Shown in pieces: positions 1-11,799 of a stretch of DNA of 64,000 nucleotides. This DNA is from Hypericum androsaemum (lineage: Eukaryota > Streptophyta > Magnoliopsida > Malpighiales > Hypericaceae). Position 1 is the stretch's first letter. Every line of letters starts with the position of its first letter. The notes beneath the pieces were generated by a model that was given only the letters and a program-made list of their open reading frames with translations, was not told the DNA's origin and made no database searches. A program made the position numbers and the translations under genes. Location of the stretch: NCBI GenBank assembly GCA_963995505.1, contig OZ023198.1:10097141-10161140 (forward strand). Reading direction: 5' to 3'.

Positions 1-646
1 ATCAAGCCAACGTAGTTCAAGTTAGGATATGAATGATCATCATCGTAGAAGCCAATACATAAATGATAGGTATCCATTGGATTTGAACCTTCACTTAGTG
101 TAAGAAATTCAAAGCCTTATCGAGGTTCTATGGTGAACGAGTTTTGAACCAAGTACTCCTTACGATAAAATTGAAATCTCCATACATATTGACTTCGGAA
201 GCTATTGTGTTATGCAGCTTGCATGTTAATGGACATGTGCTTATATCCTGAATTCATAAGTCTTCTTTAGATAGCGGTTTTACTCTCTTAGAAAATGGCC
301 TAATTTCCATACTCATATAGGTAAGTCTCTTAAAGTGCTTCTGCGAGACATCTATAACCAACGTAGACTTATTAAGAATTTGCATTCATCCTCGTCCATG
401 CAGAACCGCTGCACCAATTTAGAAATGGAAGTTTAACTTGATACACCATAATCACTCTAATGACTTGTTGGTACCTATTGAACCTTGTTTGTCCATTTCA
501 AAATATAGGTTGGGTTTTCGTCATTGGCTTTTTACAGACCTTAGCCCCATTTCCTTATACTTCATTGAAAATATTACCTTTGGTAGACTCTTCGTAAAAG
601 GGTAAGCCAAGTTCTTCTTTATTTCAATATAGTTAACCGCAACTAC
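1..646. other. Non-coding flank beyond the RNase H end of the copia element
   Basis: No gene is visible. The stretch lies downstream of the RNase H end of the minus-strand copia element and probably holds its 3' untranslated region or LTR, but I found no matching second LTR copy in the window to prove this. Confidence 0.4.
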
Positions 647-2082
647 TCATCTCTTGAGCAATTGTCTTACTATTTGATGTCTAAGACTTGCATGTCTAGA
701 CTTTCCATTATAAGTCTTGTTAGAGACGTTATAGATCATAGTTTGATTGTCACAATTAATCAAGACAGGTGGAGATGGCTTCTTCCACAATGGGATCTCT
801 ACTAGTAAGTTTCTAAGCCATTTTGCTTCCTTACTTGCATCGGCCAACGCTATCAACTCCGACAACATCGTTGAATCAGAAATACAAGTTTGCTTCTTGG
901 AACCCCAAGATACCGCAGCACATCCTAATGTAAAGATCCATTCAGTAGTGGACTTGGACTTGGATTCTACATTGTTCCAATTAGCATCATTATATCCTTG
1001 CAATACAGCAAGATAGCATTGGTAATGTAAACCATAATTTATAATTCCTTTCAAGTAATTCAACATTCTTACAAGTGCTCCCCAATGTTCAACTTCTGGA
1101 TTACTTGAAAAATGACATAATACTCCCACAGCTTGAGCTATGTTCGGTCTTGTGCAATGCATAGCATACATAAGACTTCTAATGACACTCGAGTACTCAA
1201 GTTGTGCATGTGTTTGTCCAACATTCTTCATTAACTTGATACTAGGATCTAAAGCAGTGAGGGCTGATCTGTCATCAAAGTGACCATACTTCTTGAGAAA
1301 CTTCTCAATGTAATAAGATTGAGTTAACACCAAATCATCTCCACTTCTTAGGATTTTAATTCTCAATATCACATCAGCATTTCCTAAATCTTTCCTATCG
1401 AAGTTAGAGCTAAGAAACTTCTTTGTTTCTTCTACACACGATATGTTAGTACCAAATATAAGCATATCATCAACATATAAACATAGAATCATGCATCTAA
1501 AATTATCATGCTTACTATAGATACATTTATCAGCATCATTAACAACAAAATTATAAGATAAGGCAACTTTATCGAACTTCGCATTCCATTGCATGAGAGC
1601 TTGCTTCAAGCCATAGATAGATTTCACTAACTTGCAAACTTTCTTCTCTTGGCCTGGTGGTATAAAACTCTCAGGTTGTTCCATATAAATTTTCTCTTCT
1701 AAGTCACCATTTAAGAAAGTGGTTTTCACATTCATTTGATGTATAATTAACTTGTGAATAGATACAAGTGCAATTAAACAATGAATGGATGTAATGCGTG
1801 CAACAGGAGCATATGTATCAAGTAATCAATTCCATGTCTTTGTTTATAATCCTTAGCAATTAATCTGGCTTTAAACTTATCAATGGAACCATCGGCATTC
1901 AATTTCCTTTTGAATATCCATTTACATCCTATAGGCTTAGCACCATGAGGTAAATTACACAATATCCAAGTACCGTTAGTCAAAATTGAATTCATCTCAT
2001 TATTGTTAGCCTCTTTCCAGAAAAATACATCTCTAGAACTCATAGCCTCATAATAGGTTTTAGGATCATCATCAACATGCAT
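647..2082 (-). pseudogene. copia reverse transcriptase and RNase H (two pieces)
   Basis: The piece from 2082 down to 1774 holds the start of the reverse transcriptase (GCKWIFKRKLNADGS, KARLIAKDYKQRHGID). The piece from 1735 down to 647 holds the rest, including the catalytic YVDD box (LYVDDMLIFGT) and an RNase H domain with the SWGSKKQ and SELIAL motifs. The two are separated by a break of about 40 bases. The 362-residue second piece is the longest uninterrupted part of the element. Confidence 0.9.
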
Positions 2083-2090
2083 AACATACT

Positions 2091-3154
2091 TTACAATATT
2101 GAGAATTTCATTCTTATTACCCTCTTACTTCTTCTAGGTTTAACATCTTCCGTAGGATCTAAAGTATCATCATTGTTGCTTGTCTCTTGAGAGTGTAGAC
2201 TAGGCAACAACGAATCTCCAACGAGTTCATTTTGGGAACTATATCTAGTTAAGTTCTCAAAGAATTCTATATCTACAGATTCTATAATATCAAAAGTATC
2301 AAGGATTAAAAATCTGTAGGTTGTACTATTAAGTGCATAGCCTACAAATGTACATTTATAAGCTCTATTTCCTAACTTTGGTCTCTTAGAATCAGGTTTT
2401 CTAACATATGCTAAGCAACCCCACACTTTCAATCTTTTCATGTTAGGCTTTCTTTTAAACCACAATTCATAAGGAGAAACATTCTTCTTTTTCAAAGAAA
2501 CTATATTCAAGATATTACATGTCGATAACATAACTTCACCCCATAAAGAATTAGGCAAACTAGAACTTATAAGCATAGCGTTAACCATCTCTACCAAAGT
2601 TCTATTTTTCCTTTCAACAAGACTATTTTGTTAGGGTGTGTATAGTTCAGTAACTTGATAAACTAAACTATGTTCTTAACAAAATAAAGTAAACTTAGTA
2701 GAAAAGTAATTACCACCACGATCAAATTACGAGATTTTAATTTTCTCTCCTAGTTGTGTTTCTATTTCAGACATGTAGATCTTAAACTTGTCAAAAATTT
2801 CATCCTTAGACTTCATCAAGTAAACATATGCATATCTAGTGCAATCATCAATGAATGTGACATAATATTTATTTTCACCATGAGTCATATGACTTTTAAG
2901 ATCACCTACATCACTATGTATTAATTCAAGCAAAGTAGAGTTTCTAACCATAAATTTAAATGATGTTCTATGTATCTTTGCTTGTGCAGATATTTTACTT
3001 TTAGAAATATTTTCAAGTCGCAATTAGAAATCAATCCCAATCTTTTCATATTTCTAAAAGAACCATAATTCACATGTCCTAATCTAGTGTGCCAAATATC
3101 AATAGAGTCAATGATATAAGCAGAATCATCCATTCTTAGATTGAGTTTAATCAT
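2091..3154 (-). pseudogene. copia integrase, several frames
   Basis: The first piece (3154 down to 2921) carries HTRLGHVN of the HHCC zinc region in the GAG-pre-integrase segment. The second (3023 down to 2727) carries the catalytic core with the HSDVGD and FIDDCTRY motifs around its acidic residues. The third (2597 down to 2091) contains the core end and the C-terminal part with KVWGCLAYV and the GYA motif of copia integrases. The frame changes between pieces show at least two disruptions. Confidence 0.85.
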
Positions 3155-3241
3155 CCCATTACAAGAGTATCCTTGCCCAATGAACCGTTCTTGGAAAATA
3201 CAAACTTATCATACTCATAAGTAACCTTGAATCTGGCCTTG

Positions 3242-3547
3242 TTAATAAGGACTCTGCAAACTAAGTTTTACAATATCAGGGACATGTAGTACATTATTAA
3301 GAGTCAAAGTTTTTTCCGAAGTAAATGGGAGTTCAACAGTGCCTTTGCCAAAGACTTTGCTTCTTAGATTGTTTGCTGAGGTAACTTCATTGCCTTCTCC
3401 AATAACTGGCTCGTATGTCTTGTAAAGATTTTTGTCTTTACAGATATGGATGGTTGCACCAGTGTCGTACCGCCATCCACTACTTTGATCAACAACAGCA
3501 TTGGCACTTTGCACCACAGCGACAAGTTTGTCCTTTTCATCGACCAT
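3242..3547 (-). pseudogene. copia protease fragment
   Basis: A 101-residue open piece carries the aspartic protease active-site motif DTGA near residue 28, followed by the usual beta-rich segment ending in LNNVLHVPDI, which is typical of copia proteases. It sits between the gag knuckle and integrase as expected for a copia polyprotein, but is separated from both by stops. Confidence 0.8.
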
Positions 3548-3565
3548 GTTCGCCTCCTTTTTTAA

Positions 3566-4329
3566 TTATTTCTTTCGTTGACGACAGTCACGAGCATAAT
3601 GGCCGAGTTTCTTACACCAGAAGCAACTGCCCTTCTTCTTATCCTTTTTGTTCAGATTTTTCTTCTTAAACTGAGAATCATTCTTAGGCTTCAACATTTC
3701 AACATTGTTAGCCTTAGAAAAATCTCCAGTTTGCTGACTACCTTTTATCTCTCGTTTACGAGAGTCCTCTTCGATGCGAAGATGATGCTGCAAACCTTCT
3801 AGATCATAGTCAGTCTCAGCGTACTTACGTTTCTTTTTGTACCCATTCTAGGAGGGAGGAAGATGGGAGATTATTACTCCAACAACAAAAGAGCCCAAAA
3901 GATCAATACCAGCATCCTTGAGATAGTTGACGATGAGTAGAAGTTTGCTAGCCTGGGCGATAATGACTTACTGTCAACCATCTTGAAATTCATGAAGTTG
4001 CATATCAGGAACTTCTTATTGCTTGCTTCTGAGATCTTGTATTTGTTGTCCAGCGTCGTCCATAACTCCTTTGCTGTTGAGATGCTTCAATGGGCGTTGT
4101 AGATGTTAGTCTCCAGAGCATTGAGGATATGGCCACGGCACATAAAATTTTCATCTTCACACTTCTTGCATTTGGCCTTCAGTTCGTCACTATCCTCCGC
4201 GGTTACAGCAAGAATTACCTCCAAGCCATCTTCGAGAATGTACCACAACTTGATGGTGATGAGGAAGAACTTCACTATCTTTTGCCAGCGGGTAAAGTTT
4301 TCACCATCAAATCGTTCCAGACGAGTCAA
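3566..4329 (-). pseudogene. copia gag region with CCHC zinc knuckle (broken)
   Basis: The N-terminal piece (4329 down to 4087) begins with a UBN2/gag-like segment with the FDGENFTRWQ motif typical of copia gag. The later piece (3793 down to 3566) is lysine-rich and ends in a CCHC knuckle of the form CFWCKKLGHYARDC, which binds nucleic acid in gag proteins. The stretch between them (about 3794-4086) is not open in one frame, so the gene is broken. It belongs to the surrounding copia element. Confidence 0.85.
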
Positions 4330-5184
4330 GATTTGGTTTATGACTTCAGAGATTGTGTAGCAGCGATCGAAGTCTCACCCTCTATTGTGTCAAATTATTT
4401 ATCTAAAAATTGTTGGGAATTCGGAGTGGAGGATGAAAGAATCGCTTGTGGCATTACACTGACTTCAAATAGTTCGACCCTCTGGATAAATTCTACGAGT
4501 ACAATAGGTCAATAAACTAATACCGTCATGATACTAAGAAGCCCTTAAACACCGTCATTGAGTTTAAGGTTTGTATTACTTTGATCCGACCAAGAAGAAA
4601 CTATGTAAGAAATACGATGATGCTTTTGGAAGAAAATGAGAGTAAGATGGCTTGCAGAAATAATTTTTGTTGTATTTCAAATGAGACCACACTTATACTA
4701 TTTATAGAGGTTCGCACCACCAAGTGATACTCTTTCATCACCCAAGAATTTGCTGGAACAATCTTCAAGGTGGCTAATGAGATAGTCACTTTCTCTGAGT
4801 TTAAACTCAAGTGGCACCACTTTTTTAAAAGGCCACGATCGTGCGCCTTCCGTGCCACGACTGTGGCAAATCTCTATAACTTGAGGTATCTTTTCTTCGG
4901 AAGGTCACGACCGTGGCAAATCTCTATTTCTCGAATTATTGTATATCGTAAAATTTTCTTTCCGAAAATATATTATAATAGCAAAACGGATAAAAGAGTC
5001 AAAAGTTATGCTTCTTTGAAAATATTCAACACTAGGGTCCTGGTGTATGGTTAAATTTATGATGCAGTTTCTCATTTTTCAAAATGCATGTAGTCGCTCC
5101 TCTGTTCATTTTTATTATATTATCGAGTCCCCCACTTATGTCATCTATCATTTTGTTTTTAAAATGACTTTTGAAACCTTTGTT
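4330..5184. other. Leader-side flank of the copia element, no gene
   Basis: This stretch lies upstream of the copia gag start. It may contain its leader and 5' LTR, but no tRNA-complementary primer site is recognisable on the minus strand. A short direct repeat is visible: two similar segments, near 4825 and 4885, share the words ggccacgatcgtg/ggtcacgaccgtg and tggcaaatctctat. Nothing else stands out. Confidence 0.3.
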
Positions 5185-5415
5185 CTAGTTACCCAAACCT
5201 CCGGTCATCTTTTTTGGCAAAATTGAAATTAACCAGGAGCGCATCCAGGTACCGCCGGTCGACCCAATTCTTACCCCCAGCCAATCCACCCTCCCTCTCT
5301 GCACTCTCGAGGTCCACTCCAGCGGGTTCATAGATGACAACCTCATGAAGGCCTTGCAAGTTGACTTTGCCAACCAGTATCTCTGCGGCGCGCTTAACTG
5401 GGACTGCGTCCACGT
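5185..5415 (-). pseudogene. Unrecognised coding fragment, possibly a captured gene piece
   Basis: A GC-richer island in AT-rich surroundings contains a minus-strand frame of about 74 residues without stops and with protein-like composition (VKRAAEILVGKV, LHEVVIYEPAGVDLESAE, VDRRYLDALLVNFNFAKK). It looks like the tail of a conserved protein, ending near 5189. I do not recognise the family. There is no visible upstream exon and it is surrounded by retroelement sequence, so a captured or decayed exon is more likely than a functioning gene. Confidence 0.3.
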
Positions 5416-5504
5416 ATAACCTTAACCTTGTCCACTACTTTCCTCTTCCTCAAAACCCTAAATAAGTCATCGACAAAGCAGAAAGAGAGATGTTTCATGA
5501 TCAA

Positions 5505-6800
5505 TCCTGATGTGTGTCTAAAATACGCATTAAACGCATAAGATTTTGAGTTATTTTCGTATGTTTATCTTTAGTTTAGTATCATTTTAGTAAATATTTG
5601 AGTTTTGGATGACTAATGGGTTCTTTGTACTTAATTGTAGGAAAATGGGCAAAATTTGTAAAGAAATTATACTTGAAGAAGGAGTCCAGCAGGGATAGCT
5701 GACTTGAAACGGCATGTTGGTCAATTTTAGAGCCAAATTAAAGTGATGTCTATTTGACAGACAATTGAAGATCTTTCTTTCCTCTTTCCGTGCATATAAA
5801 GAGCGCCTAAATCGGAGATCAGAAGAGGAAGTTATGACCAAAATACTGAAGACTGATCTGGCAGATTTTATTGACGAATATTCGGGACAATATTAGAAAT
5901 TCGGTTTCTCCATCGCGGAGGACTCTTGAAACGACTTCTCTATGTTTTTACACTTAGGAGGGCATATATATAACCCTCTAGACTTATTTTAGATGACTTT
6001 TCATTCCAGAGAACAATACCTTATTTTATTTTGTCTTTGCCAAGACTATGATGAACTAATCCTCTAGGTTGATTCGAGGAAGGAGACCCAAGTTTTGGTT
6101 GTGAGGATCAGGTTTTATCAATCTATTTCAGTAGTATTTATTTATTCCTTGTGCTTATTTTTGTTCTTGAATGATTTGCGGTTGTGAGTTTATTCTAGAA
6201 CTTATGTCGCCATCGATTCTTAATTAGCATTTGTAGTTAGGAATTGAACTAGGAGCAAAGTTAATTCAGCGAAGAACGGTTGTTACCAAACTAATTAACT
6301 AGGAATAAGTAAGACTAGTTTGTAGATACCAAGGTTTTGAGTATAATCGCTAGGAGTAGGAATATCTATTCTTAATACTATTATCTTATAGAATAGAAAT
6401 CGGTTGATATTCTATCTACTAGGTGATAAAAAAAACTAGTTAGGCGGTCGTTTGGCTAGTTGATTGTTAGATGTTTGTGGTCTCTTTGCGGTTGCGGGAG
6501 ATTTACACCTACTTGCTACATATATTAGATTATCTTTTGTGATCCAGAGATCAACCAACCTATCGTGGTACTCCGATCTCATATCTGCCGCTTTTCTCTC
6601 ATTGATTTTTACTCTTACTTCTCTCTTCTATGTTTTGTTGATTTCGTTTGATCTACGAATCTCTCAAAAACCACCCCCATTTTTACTTTCTTTTCAATAG
6701 TTAGGTTAATTGAGTATTCGTTCCTCCTTGGATCTGACTCGGTATTTCTGCTTTCTTACTACAAATTAGTGAGCCGTGAATATCTATTTATTTTGAGAGG
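5505..6800 (+). mobile_element. LTR-like block of a gypsy (Tat/Athila-type) element
   Basis: The block has no coding potential but reads like a long retroelement LTR: a TATA-like segment near 5800, and a late segment with words such as taggcggtcgtttggctagtt. A similar late layout recurs in the block at 62560-63922, which is followed by a gypsy-type primer site. Here no primer site follows, so this is probably a solo or truncated LTR. Ends are approximate. Confidence 0.35.
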
Positions 6801-7361
6801 CCTCGACATGCTCGTCAAATCCTGAACAACTGAACTGATTGCTTGCATGATGTTCCTGCCCAGCATGGAAGATAACGAGGCGATCAAAATCGTCAGCGCT
6901 GAGAGATTCTCAAACTACACTAAGTTCGTCATTCCACTCCAACCTGGCTGAACAAGAGTCGAGGAGGAGAAATGTGTTTCCAAAGCCTGAACTAGAGTCG
7001 GGTGGGTGGGAGAGACGGGTCACCATAGTTAGACACTTGGTCGGCACGACTTCTGGAGAGACACGGTTGTGACTTTCCTCGGATGGTTGTCGGTGGCCAA
7101 GGAAGGAGAGAGGAATTAATTAATTAATTTTTTGTAAGAGCATATAATTCATTTACATGAAAAAGTTGAAAGATGACATCAACGAAGGACATGTGAGTAT
7201 AATAAAAATAAATAGAGGGGACGGCAACATACATTTTGAAAAATAGTGCGGCAACATACATTTTGAAAAATAATGGACTGCATCATAGATATGACCAAAC
7301 TCGGAAGACCTAGTATAATTTGCACTAATAAAATTTTTATTTTTGTGGATTCACTTTCAAG
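6801..7361. other. Intergenic, no feature recognised
   Basis: Nothing gene-like is visible. A short direct repeat of about 24 bases (around ggcaacatacattttgaaaaata) occurs twice between 7220 and 7271. Confidence 0.4.
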
Positions 7362-7416
7362 ATGTCTTAGTGGTGAAATGGTAGACATGCGAGATACAAA
7401 ATCTCGTGCTAACTAG
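7362..7416 (+). pseudogene. trnL-CAA: Plastid-derived trnL(CAA) fragment
   Basis: The segment reads like the 5' two thirds of chloroplast tRNA-Leu(CAA). The D-arm word TGGTGAAATGGTAGACA, the anticodon stem GCGAGAT with its complement ATCTCGT, and a loop containing CAAAA are all present and in order. Identity breaks off after the variable arm: no T-arm (GGTTCGAGTCC) and no 3' acceptor stem follow. It is therefore a nuclear plastid insertion (NUPT) relic and cannot fold into a complete tRNA. The flanking bases do not look plastid-derived. Confidence 0.75.
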
Positions 7417-7461
7417 CTCCTTCCTCTGGTAGATTCCTCCATTTTCTTCTCAACCTACGAG

Positions 7462-10400
7462 TAGACCTGACCACAGTTCGAATTTGGACGAATTCGAATC
7501 AAATTTATTCGAATTCGAATTTATCAAAACATTAAACCATATTCAATTCTTCAAAAGACGAATCAAATACGAATTATGAATTTTTGAATTAGAATCGAAT
7601 TATAATCAAATTCGATTTCGAATTATAATCGAATTCAAATTAATTCTATAATTTTAATACTTAATTAAAAAATTCTAAAACTTCTAATTTTTTTTGGATA
7701 TTTTGAATATTTTTGTAATATTTTCGAAAAAATTTAAAAATTTTTGATATTTTTTGAAAAATTCAAAAACTTTGATTTTTGCTTCAAATATTAAAAAAAA
7801 TTAGGAATTAGTGTTTAACATTTTTTGGGAAAAAGAAATAAACTAAAGATTGGGCTTGCACTTAATGTACCAAATTAAGTTGCCTACGTATCCTTAGCTC
7901 CGAAGGAATCAAAGCCCACGTAGTTCTCTTACCTTTATGGAGCTAACTCACCTAGTCGGATGTGTTTGTGCTTTCACCGGTTGTGGCATCATCGAGGTCG
8001 TATAGTTGGTCGAGATTTTCTCGGACCAATTCTTGTTGTCGTCTTTCCGCCTTGGTCCAATCGGCGACCAATGCTTGTGCCTCCAAAGATTGCAGTGTCA
8101 TTGAGTACCGGTGTTCATCCAAAATATTACCTCCTGCACTAAATGCTTGTTCCACGGCAACCGTCGAAATCGGACAAGCAAGCAATTCTTTTGCAACAAT
8201 TGACATAACCTGAAATTGTTCTACATGGTTGTTCCACCATTCTAATAAAGCAAAACTAGAAGATTTGACAAATGGAATATCAAATTGTGTGTTAAGATAT
8301 AAATCAAATTCTGAATTAGTTAAAGTTATTCATCGGGGTCTTTTTTATTTTTTTCATTAACAATCTTTCCGTAAAACTTAATTTTTCACCTTGTGAGGGA
8401 GAGGGAGTTGGTTCATTAGATGTAGAAGCATTATTCATAATACTATATTCACTCATTAAATCCAAAATATCTTTTTTTATATTGTTTGTAATTACTACAA
8501 CATGATCTTCTAGATTTGCAACTTGCAAAAAAATTTCCAAATTTGTGTAATACGCATATAATAAATTTTGTAAGCCATCAATTTTAATGTTCGGCATAAA
8601 AATGGTTGCAATTAAATTAAGTTGGGGAATCTCCTTGAAATACTTTAACCATTTGTTAGCCATTTCCGAAACGCATGATGACAATGCAAAATCGTGATAA
8701 GCGCTACATATTGCCTCCGATATATTACAACATTCCAAAAATAGTAAATGAGATGTAGGATAATAAACACCCGATAAAAGATGTGTAGTATAATTAAAAT
8801 ATTCTAAAAGCTCATTTAGTTTTTCTACAAGGTCCCAATGGTGAGGTTGTAACATAATATTATTAGTTTGATCATTAGATGCAAAAAAATTACATAGAAG
8901 TTCTTTGTATAGAAGAGCTTCTTTTAACAATTCATAAGTCAAATTCCAACGATGTTGAACATCTTGTGAAAAACGTTTTGGTTTCATGTTGTTTAATTTG
9001 CAAAAAAATTTTCAATCTTTTAGCAATTTTGGGCAAGCCCATAATAAATTAAGTGCTTGTTTAATTGGTCCTAATGTAGAGTCTAAAGCTTTAATTCCAT
9101 CTTGGGTACAAAGATTAAATATATAACATGCACATCTGATATAAAAAAATTTTCTTCCGAATCGTGTACAAAGAATTTCTAAATCTTTAACCATAACATT
9201 ATTAGTACTTGCATTATCTAGAGAAATTAAAAATATTTTTTGAACTAGATTATATTCTTGTAAAATAGTATGCAATATTTCATAACAATTATTCCCACTA
9301 TGACTATCATCAAAAACTCAATATGCAATTATTCTTTTTTGTATATTCTATTTATTATCAATCCAATGACATGTAACACCAAAATATGAATGTGTTTGCC
9401 AATGATCACTCCATATATCACAACATATAGAAACTCGACCATCAAAATCAAAGAAAAAAGTTTGTAATTTTTCTTTATTTTTCTTGTATAAATCTTTTAC
9501 ATATCGTGTTAATGTACTTCGTGGAACTTTTTTTGTACTAGGATTTAAAGCATTTTGACAATAAGTTATAAAATTAAGTTTTTCACAAAAACTAAAAGAT
9601 AAATATTCGGTAGCAACTAATTTAGCTAATTTCTCTCTAATTTAGCTAAATGTTTGTGATTTTTCAAAACCAACTTCGTGTGGATGTTTAGTATTCAAAT
9701 GAATAGTATAAGTACCATATCCATTCCCGGTTTTGAATTCATATTGTTTACCACAATAATTACATGTAATTTTGAAGATACTTTTTTCTCCGGTAGAAAT
9801 TTTTGCAAAATGCTTAGTAAAAAGTAATGAAGGTGGTCTTTTTACCTTTTGTGGATTGTTGAATATTGAATCAACACTTTCCCGTTGAGCTTCATCATGG
9901 ACGTTCATCATTTCTTCCGGAATAGGATAAGTAAAAATCGGTGAAAAATCTGATTCAATAGAATCGTGATGTTCCACACTTTTTTCCTTACCCTTATTTG
10001 CTCTACTTGATGACATAATTATATAGTAATATGAGTAATTATATGAGAAATATGACTAATATATCTAATTAGTAAACTTGAGGGAGAATTTATATAGCTC
10101 AAATTTTTAATAAGAGAAGTAGAGATTTGAGATTGGAATGTGTAAAATTTGAAGAATAAGAGGTGGTATTTATAGAGTTCGGAAGAAATTCTGAATTTAT
10201 TAAAAAAATTTAAAAGTACCAACAGTAAAAAAAATGGTAACATGGGGAATAAAACGGTAACAAAAAAATGATAAGAAAAAAACTGTAATTTGCCCTTGAT
10301 GCTGATGCAAGCGCTGACATCAGCGAAATTCAAATAACGCTCGCGCGCCCCTCCCCCCTTTTTTTGAATTTTTATGAATTCGATACGAATTCGATACGAA

Positions 10401-10570
10401 TCGAATTCTCAAAATGAATTCGAATTGAATTCGCCAGTTTGACGAATTACAAAAAACTTGAACCGTATTCAATTCTTATCATGACAAATTCGAATCGAAC
10501 TTTTTGACGAATCGAATCAAATTTTTTACGAATCGAATCACGAATCGGATTCAATTGATGGCCAGGTCTA
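7462..10570 (-). mobile_element. hAT DNA transposon with complete ends, dead transposase
   Basis: The left end is TAGACCTGACCA and the reverse complement of the right end is TAGACCTGGCCA, a 12-bp terminal inverted repeat with one mismatch. It is flanked by 8-bp direct repeats, CCTACGAG (7454-7461) and CCTATGAG (10571-10578), one mismatch, the duplication size of the hAT superfamily. About 400 bp inside the left end and 200 bp inside the right end are packed with GAATTCGAAT-like subterminal repeats, which in hAT elements are transposase-binding sites. The transposase gene inside reads on the minus strand and has several in-frame stops. Confidence 0.93.
7952..10016 (-). pseudogene. hAT transposase pseudogene (BED finger to hATC dimerisation domain)
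   Basis: The N-terminus (10016 down to 9642) contains a BED zinc finger: CNYCGKQ followed by a spaced HLNTKH pair. A DDE-type core follows (WSDHW region near 9400; SLDNASTNN near 9200; RWNLTYELL near 8940), then the C-terminal hATC dimerisation domain (8206 down to 7952) with ACPISTVAVEQAFSAGG and the LDEHR motif. The stretch from 9641 to 9276 remains in the same frame but has stops just after the finger and near 9350 and 9317. Another stop lies near 9012, and a one-base frame change lies near 8320 before the hATC domain. The gene cannot make a full transposase, but the frame is otherwise well kept, so inactivation looks fairly recent. Confidence 0.92.
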
Positions 10571-10633
10571 CCTATGAGATATTAGCCCTTCATTTTTAAC
10601 TGTTTCCTTCCCAAGCTCAGGCTATTATATGTT

Positions 10634-11061
10634 GAGTATGGATTGGGTACGGAATGCCACTATTCCGAACCGTTTGGAATGAAGACACGCGGGGATTTTT
10701 TCGCAAATGTGCTAGAATACGGGGACCAAAATGAAAAAATCTACGCACAAACACAGGCTGGATACAAATGCCATTATCACATAACTGCGCATGCCAGTAT
10801 CACATAACAGTGCATGCCAATGTGACCTTTTTGCAAAAATGCTAAAATATGGGAGACCAAAATGAAAAAACTACGCGTGTCATTATCATCAACTGGGACT
10901 TGCCGTATTCACAAAAATAAATGTCATTATCATATAACTGCATTTGTCATTATCACATAACTGTGTTTGTCATTATCACATACCTGTGCTTGCCGCTGCA
11001 GTCCCCCTTCAGTCCAAACCGTCCGGAATCAATTTCTTCACTCCGTACCCAATCCAAACTC
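10634..11061 (-). mobile_element. Non-autonomous MULE-like element, copy 1
   Basis: The ends are inverted copies of a TTGGATTGGGTACGG-type sequence (GAGTATGGATTGGG on the left, the complement of CCCAATCCAAACTC on the right). A perfect 10-bp direct repeat, ATTATATGTT, flanks it at 10624-10633 and 11062-11071. A 9-11 bp duplication is the hallmark of Mutator-like elements. The interior has no coding capacity but repeats a ~22-bp word around cattatcacataactg several times. Orientation is opposite to copies 2, 3 and 5. Confidence 0.85.
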
Positions 11062-11799
11062 ATTATATGTTACTCACTTGTCAGCCACCGAAAAAATCAC
11101 TTCCCGTCAATTTATTCCAATATTAGAAAGGGGTCTATTTTTTTGGGAAAGATTAATCGAAGATGATTTGTAGTTATACTTTCTTGGAACAAGTCATAAT
11201 CAGTATATATTAAATTGTTCGAATTTAATTACAAATAAAAATTTTAATCTCTAAAAATGTGGTTACATTGAAAGTTGGAACTCAATAAAGAGAGTTTCTC
11301 TGGTCATGTTTGTTCGAACACTAACTGGTCGATTTAGTGAGAATTTATATATTGGTGATTACGATCAAATATAAAAGACCTATTTTTGTGGTATTAAATG
11401 AAAAATATACAATCACCAACTAATTTATAGTTAATAGTTTTTGAATCTCATACAAGGGACGATTTTTCAAACTAATTTTAACTATGCAACCATCACCAAA
11501 TAATTCTAACATATAATTTTGTTCCTTATATACAGAGATTTAACTTACCAGAAAAATATATATTGAGATTTAACAATTTACCACGTACTCGTGCCATCAA
11601 ATAGAAGTCGTGCTCGCCACTTTTCATGTAGTATTCTTACAACAAAAACATCATTTTTTTTATGATAAGTGAGGATTATTATTAGGTATAGTAATATTTA
11701 TAGCTTAGCTAGTGTGAAATCTCTTCTTACGAGGTTACCTAGTGTGGACTTTCAAAAAAAATCATCTTAGAAGGTTACGATTTTTGGCCTCGTCAAAAT
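11062..11799. other. AT-rich spacer between two MULE-like copies
   Basis: No open frame, RNA gene or repeat that I recognise. It separates two copies of the same MULE-like family lying in opposite orientation. Confidence 0.4.

Larger units (their letters stand above)
647..4329 (-). mobile_element. Degenerate Ty1/copia retrotransposon body
   Basis: On the minus strand the blocks run gag, zinc knuckle, protease, integrase, reverse transcriptase, RNase H. Integrase before reverse transcriptase is the order that defines copia rather than gypsy elements. The single polyprotein is split into at least seven open pieces by stops and frame changes, so the copy is dead. I found neither a primer-binding site nor a pair of LTRs, so its outer limits are open. 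The individual domain blocks are listed separately. Confidence 0.9.

Noticed and set aside
747..1016. Plus-strand frame of 89 residues opposite the copia RNase H
   Set aside because: It is the complement of a well-supported RNase H segment and has no independent motif.
7362..7416. A working tRNA-Leu gene
   Set aside because: The T arm and the 3' acceptor strand are missing.
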